Source of the DNA: DALYDD01 sp046049705
Lineage (GTDB): Bacteria > Patescibacteriota > Minisyncoccia > Phycocordibacterales > CAIZLB01
Reading direction: 5' to 3'
Assembly: GCA_046049705.1 (NCBI GenBank)
Contig: JBJOQZ010000070.1
Span: 1-10,216, forward strand
DNA length: 10,216 nucleotides
Shown: piece after piece, positions 5,365 to 10,216 of the stretch
Numbering within the stretch: position 1 is the stretch's first letter
Layout: each line of letters begins with the position of its first letter
Translations under genes and position numbers: made by a program
The notes under the pieces: model-generated
The model's input: the letters and a program-made list of their open reading frames with translations, nothing else
Told to the model about the DNA's origin: nothing
Databases searched by the model: none

Positions 5365-7684
5365 ATTTTGAATAGAGATCTTTTTGAAAATTGAAGAAAG
5401 TAGCTCTTATAAACTCAATACTTCCCAATGCTCTTTCTGCATCTGAAATAGCCCTATACTTCAAATTCAATAGGTCAGGTAACTTTTCCTCATCAAGCTC
5501 TTCAACACCCCTCTCTTGATATTTCGCAAGTACAAATTCAACGAATTCTCTTTGCTTTTCATGCAAACCATCAAGAATATCGTATTTATTATTCTGAATT
5601 CTTTCAATTCGAGTGATTGGCTGTAAGGCAAAAGCAATGTAGCCCAAGACATCGAACAAATCGCTATTCTCAGCGTTTATTATTTTTTGGATTGACTCAA
5701 GCTGTTCTTTGCCATAACCCATTTCACCAAGTTTTTCGAGTAATGTTTTTCTAGTTTGTGGATTTGACCAAATTTCTCGAAGTTGCTTTTCATCCTTAAA
5801 CAAATCAGGTATAGATCCATAGAGATTATTCAAAAACTCTTCAGTTGAGATCGGTTTACCGTCAGCGCTCCAGAAAGATGTTTGTACCATGTGCTGTATC
5901 TCTCTTTCCTTTCCATCTCGAAGTTTGATTTTGAGTTTACGAGGCTTCTCCTCTTGCACCGATTCAGTTGGAGATAAAAAATCAGCTACTTTATCTTTCA
6001 ATTTTTGAAGTAAAGTTTTTTCATCTCGTATATCTTCAGTAGTTTGATCAATCGGTTCACCGTCCCATTCTGGATCAAGGAAATGGTGATATGCATCTAC
6101 AAAGTCAATAATTGTGAAATATTCTTTACCATCGAAGAGTCGTGTTCCTCGTCCAACAATCTGTTTGAATTCAATCATTGAGTTTACTGGTCTCATCAAG
6201 ACAATATTTCTTACATTACGTGCATCCACACCTGTAGAAAGCTTTTGTGAGGTAGTAAGAATAGTTGGTATGGTCTTTTCATTATCCTGGAATTGACGGA
6301 GATATTCTTCACCTAAAAATCCATCATTTGCGGTAACTCGTACGCAATAATTTGGATCAGTGCTTTTCTTATGTTTGTTTATCAAATCACGAACAAGAAG
6401 TGCATGACCTTGTGTAGCACAAAACACAATCGTCTTTTCATCTTGATTTATTTCATTCAAAAATACTTTTACTCTGTTTTCTTCTCGTTCACGAATATGA
6501 ATATTTCCTCGAGCAAAATCATCCTCTTTATATACTTTTCCTTCCTCAACCTCTCCCTCAATGACCGTATCGTCAGAGGTATAAATATACTCATCAAGAG
6601 TAGTCTTAATGCGTTTTACTTTGAACGGTGTGAGGAATCCATCATTGATTCCTTCCTTGAGTGAATAGATGTATACCGGTTCACCAAAATATTTATAGGT
6701 ATCTACGTTATCTTTTCTTTTTGGTGTTGCGGTAAGACCGAGCTGGACAGCACCCGAAAAATACTCAAGAATACTTCTCCAGTTTGATTCATCGTTTGCT
6801 CCCCCTCTATGACACTCATCGATGATAATAAAATCGAAGTAATCTTTTGGATACTCACCAAAGTAAGGGGTCTCATTTGGACCACTCATAAATGTCTGAA
6901 AGATCGCAAAGAATATACTTCCATTCATCGGCACTCCGCCCCTGTGGCGGATATCATTTGGAGTAATACGTACTAGTGCATCTTCAGGAAAAGCACTGAA
7001 AGCATTAAAAGCCTGATCTGCAAGAATATTTCTGTCTGCTAAAAACAAAATTCTAGGACGACGTTGACCTAAAAAAGTTTTATCCCATCGAGCTTGAAAT
7101 AATTTCCAAGCAATTTGGAAAGCAATAAAAGTCTTACCGGTACCAGTGGCTAAAGTGAGCAATATCCGATCTTTTTCTTCAGATACCGCATCCATCACGC
7201 GGTTAACCGCAATTTCCTGATAATAACGAGCAGATCTACTTCCATTTACATCTTCAAAAGGGATAGCAGAGAAATTCTCTTTCCAAATATTCTGCTTTTC
7301 AAATACCCTGTCCCATAACTCATCAGGAGTAGGAAAATTGAAGACAGGCTTTTCTAGACCATTCCTCATATTGACTTCATGGATTTCATGTCCATTTGTT
7401 GCATACGAAAAATCAACTTTTAATTTTGTTGAATAAGCCTTTGCTTGCTGTAACCCCTCTGTCGCAGCCAATGATTCTTTTTTTGCCTCAATTACAGCAA
7501 GTTTCCTATTTTTGTAGACTAAAACATAATCAGCGATCTCCGGCTTTTGTGGGACCCCACCCATCTCTATCTTTCCTGGAGATATGCGAAATTCCCGAAG
7601 GATTTTTGATTCTTCTATCACACCCCAACCTGACTGAGAGAGCTTCGGGTCTATTAATTCAGCTCGGGTTTCTGATTCGTTCAT
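5363..7684 (-). CDS. hsdR: Type I restriction enzyme, restriction/translocase subunit R (EcoEI-like)
   Basis: This is the motor and nuclease subunit of a type I restriction complex. It would bind HsdM2S, translocate unmethylated DNA using ATP, and cut at a distance. The N-terminal PD-(D/E)xK nuclease is intact: D52 in 'IADYVLVYKNRKLAVIEAKK', E66 and K68, with Q80/Y84 as the QxxxY motif. The helicase follows with Walker A ATGTGKT (179-185), DECH box (289-292), LTATP (317-321), STGVDARN (483-490) and QIVGRGTR (508-515). The last 170 residues form the EcoEI-type C-terminal domain, which docks on the methylase. The length of 773 residues suits the short EcoEI branch rather than EcoKI. It begins 51 bases after the toxin gene with no terminator between, and no Shine-Dalgarno site precedes the ATG. 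All catalytic residues appear intact, so it should be active. Confidence 0.94.
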   Translation of the reverse strand: MNESETRAELIDPKLSQSGWGVIEESKILREFRISPGKIEMGGVPQKPEIADYVLVYKNRKLAVIEAKKESLAATEGLQQAKAYSTKLKVDFSYATNGHEIHEVNMRNGLEKPVFNFPTPDELWDRVFEKQNIWKENFSAIPFEDVNGSRSARYYQEIAVNRVMDAVSEEKDRILLTLATGTGKTFIAFQIAWKLFQARWDKTFLGQRRPRILFLADRNILADQAFNAFSAFPEDALVRITPNDIRHRGGVPMNGSIFFAIFQTFMSGPNETPYFGEYPKDYFDFIIIDECHRGGANDESNWRSILEYFSGAVQLGLTATPKRKDNVDTYKYFGEPVYIYSLKEGINDGFLTPFKVKRIKTTLDEYIYTSDDTVIEGEVEEGKVYKEDDFARGNIHIREREENRVKVFLNEINQDEKTIVFCATQGHALLVRDLINKHKKSTDPNYCVRVTANDGFLGEEYLRQFQDNEKTIPTILTTSQKLSTGVDARNVRNIVLMRPVNSMIEFKQIVGRGTRLFDGKEYFTIIDFVDAYHHFLDPEWDGEPIDQTTEDIRDEKTLLQKLKDKVADFLSPTESVQEEKPRKLKIKLRDGKEREIQHMVQTSFWSADGKPISTEEFLNNLYGSIPDLFKDEKQLREIWSNPQTRKTLLEKLGEMGYGKEQLESIQKIINAENSDLFDVLGYIAFALQPITRIERIQNNKYDILDGLHEKQREFVEFVLAKYQERGVEELDEEKLPDLLNLKYRAISDAERALGSIEFIRATFFNFQKDLYSK

Positions 7685-7689
7685 ATATC

Positions 7690-7705
7690 AATATTGTACA
7701 ATGTT
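7690..7705. promoter_or_regulatory. Palindrome upstream of hsdR
   Basis: A 10-base perfect palindrome, ATTGTACAAT (7693-7702), extends to 16 bases with one mismatched pair (7690-7705). It lies 6-21 bases before the hsdR ATG in the 51-base gap after the toxin gene. It could be an operator, or the TACAAT it contains could serve as a -10 element for an hsdR transcript with almost no leader. The core resembles the GTAC half-sites at the crtE promoter, but such short matches may be chance. Confidence 0.3.
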
Positions 7706-7735
7706 TTTTGCTTTTGAAAAGACATGAAATGAAAT

Positions 7736-8128
7736 TCAAAATATATCCTTAAATTCTGAATAGTTATCTTTTATCATTCGCTGCCATTCCGCAGTTTCAT
7801 TATGACCACTTAAATCTGTTTTTCCGTATACCATAAGCACCCTCACCTCTCTTTTTTCATAATCTACAACAACAATACATCTATTACCTGAGGTTTTTGC
7901 TGATTCATTTGTACCAAAAACTCTAAATTCAGTCTTAATAAATTTTGAATTTCCGAGGTCACAAATAGTCTCAGCCTTGCTTGTATTCATCAATGCATCA
8001 ATACGACCCAACATCTCAATAATTGCTGTTAGGGTGAGATCCCAATTATTCTTATGCTTCTTTTTAAAAGATTTAATGAAGTGACTCTCAGCAAATGCTT
8101 CAATCTGGACAGAAAAATTGGGCTCCAT
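7736..8128 (-). CDS. Probable toxin of a type II toxin-antitoxin pair, RelE/ParE-like
   Basis: This protein of 130 residues looks like a RelE/ParE-superfamily toxin. Its second half has the strand pattern 'FRVFGTNESAKTSGNRCIVV' (68-87), then 'VDYEKREVRVLMVYGKTD' (88-105), where R69, R83 and the final beta strand parallel the RelE core. The N-terminal helix 'FIKSFKKKHKNNWDLTLTAI' is basic and amphipathic. RelE-type toxins cut mRNA on the ribosome and ParE-type toxins poison gyrase; which applies here cannot be read. The catalytic residues are not the textbook set, so the class call is moderate. Its ATG lies 6 bases after the antitoxin stop (TAGTACAATATG), and it is probably translated only after the antitoxin. 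Pairing with a Panacea antitoxin supports the toxin call more than the sequence alone. Confidence 0.6.
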   Translation of the reverse strand: MEPNFSVQIEAFAESHFIKSFKKKHKNNWDLTLTAIIEMLGRIDALMNTSKAETICDLGNSKFIKTEFRVFGTNESAKTSGNRCIVVVDYEKREVRVLMVYGKTDLSGHNETAEWQRMIKDNYSEFKDIF

Positions 8129-8134
8129 ATTGTA

Positions 8135-8836
8135 CTAGAAAACCATTTCAGGATCTTCTTGGGTTATCAGCTCGTAAGGGATAATTTCGTTTGGTTTACA
8201 TAGTGCATAAGGCAATTGATTATGTGTGAAGTTTACAATCTCCTTAGTCTTTTTGTCTCTCCATTTTTTGCCAATTTGATCCATCAAATCGGATTCTTCT
8301 TTTGTCAGTGAAGAAATTCTTTCATTGACATTACTTTCTGATTCACTGATCAAAAACATCTCTTTCCCATTTTCTTCTTTTCTAGAAATTACAATCTTTC
8401 CATTTTCCTCAAGTTCGTCTATGGCACGAAAGAAAGCATCTGGCACAGGACCATACTCAATCTTTCTATATGACATACCACTCATGCTTTCACCATGATT
8501 ATAAAACCATGCAAAGTCAGCAAGATATAAAAGTTTGGCAAGTTTAGTCTTAGGAATCATCCCATCGCTCTTATGAGTTAAGCCCATACGCAAATACTTC
8601 AAAATCATTTGCTTATATTTAGCAATATTTGAAACATTTCCCGTTAGTAACTCATCTATAGTAATACCCATAAAAGAAGCAAGCTTCTGAGCTTCTGCTG
8701 CGCTTAGCTCTTGTTTGCCTGATTCTATCGCGGTATAGGTAGGCCTTGATACTCCTATAGCCTTAGCAATTTGCTCTTGAGATAGATTATTCTTAGTACG
8801 AAAATCTTTAACTTTTTGCATATAATTTGTGCTCAT
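8135..8836 (-). CDS. Antitoxin with N-terminal HTH (XRE) and C-terminal Panacea (DUF4065) domain
   Basis: Two domains are visible in 233 residues. Residues 7-64 form an XRE/Cro helix-turn-helix (FRTKNNLSQEQIAKAIGVSR, then PTYTAIESGKQELS), which would bind the operator. Residues 73-225 match Panacea (DUF4065): 'KLAKLLYLADFAWFYNHGES' (98-117), then 'YRKIEYGPVPDAFF', and the late 'FTHNQLPYALCKPNEIIPYE'. Panacea is known as a promiscuous antitoxin domain that neutralises many unrelated toxins, and HTH-Panacea fusions typically autorepress their operon. Here it is followed by a RelE-like gene. A consensus-like promoter just upstream would start transcription at or near the ATG, so the mRNA may be leaderless. 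A second Met five codons in (8821) is an alternative start. The same promoter may also drive hsdR downstream. Confidence 0.88.
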   Translation of the reverse strand: MSTNYMQKVKDFRTKNNLSQEQIAKAIGVSRPTYTAIESGKQELSAAEAQKLASFMGITIDELLTGNVSNIAKYKQMILKYLRMGLTHKSDGMIPKTKLAKLLYLADFAWFYNHGESMSGMSYRKIEYGPVPDAFFRAIDELEENGKIVISRKEENGKEMFLISESESNVNERISSLTKEESDLMDQIGKKWRDKKTKEIVNFTHNQLPYALCKPNEIIPYELITQEDPEMVF

Positions 8837-8842
8837 GCACTA

Positions 8843-8870
8843 ATTATATGCAAACGTTGTAAAAAGTCAA
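8843..8870 (-). promoter_or_regulatory. Promoter of the antitoxin-toxin-hsdR run
   Basis: The minus strand reads TTGACT (8870-8865), a 16-base spacer, then TATAAT (8848-8843): a near-consensus sigma-70-type promoter. The -10 box ends six bases before the ATG at 8836, so the expected start point falls on or next to that ATG. The spacer contains the imperfect palindrome CAAACGTTG, a possible site for the antitoxin HTH. Confidence 0.7.
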
Positions 8871-8889
8871 TACAGTTTTGGTCAGATAT

Positions 8890-8915
8890 TTGACATAGTA
8901 AATATAAGATATAAT
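8890..8915 (+). promoter_or_regulatory. Possible promoter of the HNH gene
   Basis: TTGACA (8890-8895) and TATAAT (8910-8915) are perfect boxes, but the spacer is only 14 bases, shorter than the usual 16-18. The pair overlaps an inverted repeat ATATTT-N8-AAATAT (8886-8905). Either the promoter is weak, or the -10 box is used alone. It lies back to back with the antitoxin promoter in a 126-base divergent region. Confidence 0.35.
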
Positions 8916-8962
8916 CGTGAAATTAGTCGTGTTCACACAAATTATTAAAGAGAAATAAGATA

Positions 8963-9235
8963 ATGCGCAGATATACAGAACGAGAAAAAATACTGGTCTG
9001 GAATATGGCTACAATTGTTCCTGAATATAATCAGAATGAATATAGAAAGGATCGATGTGGTGCCTGGATAGCGTGGACAAGTTTTGGAGATCGAGACTCT
9101 GCCTATGGCTGGGAAATTGACCATATTATCCCAGTCTCCAGAGGAGGAGCACATCATATAAATAATGTTCAGCCTCTACACTGGAGAAACAATGCAGCCA
9201 AAGCTGACGGACCGCTAGTGTGTGTGGTTGGATAG
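8963..9235 (+). CDS. Small HNH endonuclease
   Basis: This single-domain protein of 90 residues belongs to the HNH nuclease superfamily. The core is 'GWEIDHIIPVSRGG' (49-62) with D53-H54 as the metal-binding and general-base pair, followed by 'HHINNVQPLHWRNNAAKAD' with N68, H73 and N76/N77. The N-terminal 'EREKILVWNMATIVPEYNQN' and 'YRKDRCGAWI' are typical of a widespread family of small HNH proteins. There is no CxxC zinc pair, only isolated cysteines at 32 and 87. It should nick or cut double-stranded DNA; its target is unknown. It is the only rightward gene in the right half, divergent from the antitoxin and convergent with hsdS. AAAGAG precedes the ATG by ten bases. The 117 bases after it (9236-9352) hold no gene I can see. 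Confidence 0.85.
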   Translation: MRRYTEREKILVWNMATIVPEYNQNEYRKDRCGAWIAWTSFGDRDSAYGWEIDHIIPVSRGGAHHINNVQPLHWRNNAAKADGPLVCVVG

Positions 9236-9352
9236 AGGTTCTTGAGCAAACGTAATAGTTTATGTAGAGCCAAATAGAAAGAGAGTCTCAGAACACAAGA
9301 CAATTTTGCGCAGCTATTCCATGACGGCGACAGAAAATTACACCTCGCTCAC

Positions 9353-9376
9353 AAAAAACCGCTTTTGGCGGTTTTT
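9353..9376. terminator. Bidirectional intrinsic terminator between the HNH gene and hsdS
   Basis: AAAAAACCGC (9353-9362), a TTTTG loop (9363-9367) and GCGGTTTTT (9368-9376) form a 9-bp stem with a T-tract on either strand. It lies six bases past the hsdS stop and downstream of the HNH gene, so it can end both convergent transcripts. It therefore separates hsdS expression from the antitoxin-hsdR run. Confidence 0.85.
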
Positions 9377-9381
9377 GTTTT

Positions 9382-10216
9382 CTATAATTCCCCACTAAAG
9401 CCCTTTTGGAGTATAGATTTCTTTAATTCTTCAATGTTCGCAAGTTTTTGTTTGTAGAGAGATTCTAGTTTTTTTGTTTTTTCAGAAAGTTCCTCTAGTT
9501 TTTTGGCAATTTGTTTTTGTTCATTTAATGATTTTGGAAAATATATTACCTGCCTTTTAACATCTGTTTCAGTGACAGCAGGATAACTAGCACCTTTTTG
9601 CAATCTTTCCATACTTTGATTAAAAGACCTAGTCAATAAGCAATAAAACAAGAGTTTATTGTTTAAGATATTCTTTGTTCGTAAAACCATGTAACCAGTA
9701 CTACAAATTTGATTATTTAAATTTTCTGGAATAATTGCCACTCTCTGATGAGTCGGCCGAACTGTAGCAAATACCACATCCCCTGTTTGAATTTGCTTTC
9801 TTGCTCGACTTGGAGCATTGTCGCCAATAATCCTAGCGATATTAATAATTTCCTTGGTATCTTTGTCTACACCAGAAACATCTAAATACATAAATTCCTT
9901 CTTTGGATTTTTAGTTGGGTCAATATTATTAGTATCTTCCAAGACTTGGTTTAACCCCTTCTCTTCCCAATCTTTTCCTGGGTTAGAAAAAACATCATTT
10001 AAATACGATTCAAAAAGTTCTTTTGAATTTTGTAGATTTTTTTCTGTATTCTTTTTTGCTTTTTCTAATTTTTCAAAAGTCTCGTCAAGAATTTTTATAA
10101 TTCGCTTTTGTTCCGAAAGAGGAGGAAGTGAAATTTCGATATTTTCAATATCAGTAAATTTTAAATTATTTATATTGGTTCCACCGGTCAATTTTAGAAT
10201 GAAATCCTTAAAAAAG
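9382..10216 (-). CDS. hsdS: Type I restriction-modification specificity subunit S, partial (C-terminal part)
   Basis: HsdS reads the DNA target and scaffolds the methylase and restriction subunits. The frame stays open to the right edge (an internal TTG at 10191 is not the true start), so the first recognition domain lies outside. Visible in order are the tail of that domain (FFKDFILK), the central conserved region 'LPPLSEQKRIIKILDETFEK' with a long coiled coil, the second target recognition domain (from 'DWEEKGLNQVLEDTNNIDP'), and the distal conserved repeat 'FPKSLNEQKQIAKKLEELSE' leading to a second coiled coil and the typical end 'LKKSILQKGFSGEL'. About 278 residues are seen of an expected 400 or so. 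The bases are clearly poorer in GC than the crt genes, which fits a mobile defence gene. hsdM is expected immediately to the right. Confidence 0.93.
   Translation of the reverse strand, partial: FFKDFILKLTGGTNINNLKFTDIENIEISLPPLSEQKRIIKILDETFEKLEKAKKNTEKNLQNSKELFESYLNDVFSNPGKDWEEKGLNQVLEDTNNIDPTKNPKKEFMYLDVSGVDKDTKEIINIARIIGDNAPSRARKQIQTGDVVFATVRPTHQRVAIIPENLNNQICSTGYMVLRTKNILNNKLLFYCLLTRSFNQSMERLQKGASYPAVTETDVKRQVIYFPKSLNEQKQIAKKLEELSEKTKKLESLYKQKLANIEELKKSILQKGFSGEL

Noticed and set aside
6371..6664. Plus-strand frame of 97 codons antisense to hsdR
   Set aside because: It is antisense to the conserved helicase region; the Phe/Ile/Ser-rich translation is typical of antisense AT-rich sequence and no ribosome binding site supports it.
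7396..7752. Plus-strand frame of 118 codons antisense to the start of hsdR
   Set aside because: It overlaps the intact nuclease domain of hsdR on the other strand and shows no domain of its own.
7693..8135. Shared GTACAAT motif at crtE, the toxin start and hsdR as one regulon
   Set aside because: A 7-base match is expected more than once by chance in 10 kb of AT-rich DNA, and the flanks differ at each place. I keep the local symmetry as separate findings only.
9236..9352. Small RNA or tRNA after the HNH gene
   Set aside because: No cloverleaf, no promoter and no stable stem other than the terminator at its end could be seen.
9382..10191. hsdS starting at the internal TTG (10191)
   Set aside because: The frame stays open upstream to the window edge, with residues typical of the end of the first recognition domain, so the gene continues outside.

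Overview
The window looks like a compact, AT-rich bacterial genome. Genes are tightly packed, stop and start codons overlap, few starts have a Shine-Dalgarno (SD) site, and the standard code is used (TGA is a stop). Together with the small accessory proteins this suggests an uncultured Candidate Phyla Radiation (Patescibacteria)-like organism. That placement is inference; no rRNA or ribosomal protein gene is present to fix it.

Left part (1-4350): a minus-strand carotenoid operon read crtE (GGPP synthase) > crtB (phytoene synthase) > crtI (phytoene desaturase) > DUF2000 protein. The first three enzymes lead from C5/C15 prenyl diphosphates to phytoene and then to a desaturated carotene such as lycopene. 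An extended -10 promoter lies just upstream of crtE, overlapped by repeated GTAC-core half-sites that look like an operator. CrtI carries an unusual in-frame insertion of about 43 residues. At the far left edge the last 40 codons of a plus-strand membrane protein run into the 3' end of the DUF2000 gene.

Middle (4350-4810): a spacer with a degenerate short tandem repeat, then a DUF2200 gene.

Right part (4454-10216): a type I restriction-modification locus with extra genes. From right to left it holds a partial hsdS (hsdM is presumably outside the window), a terminator, a plus-strand HNH nuclease gene, and a minus-strand run: HTH-Panacea (DUF4065) antitoxin > RelE-like toxin > hsdR > HELGH metallopeptidase > DUF2200. 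No terminator is visible between the toxin and hsdR, so the restriction subunit appears to sit behind a toxin-antitoxin promoter. The antitoxin's DNA-binding domain may therefore control restriction as well. This embedded arrangement (specificity subunit, HNH, Panacea toxin-antitoxin, restriction subunit, translationally coupled peptidase) is the most notable thing in the window. The hsdS end is visibly poorer in GC than the crt genes, which fits horizontal acquisition of the defence block.
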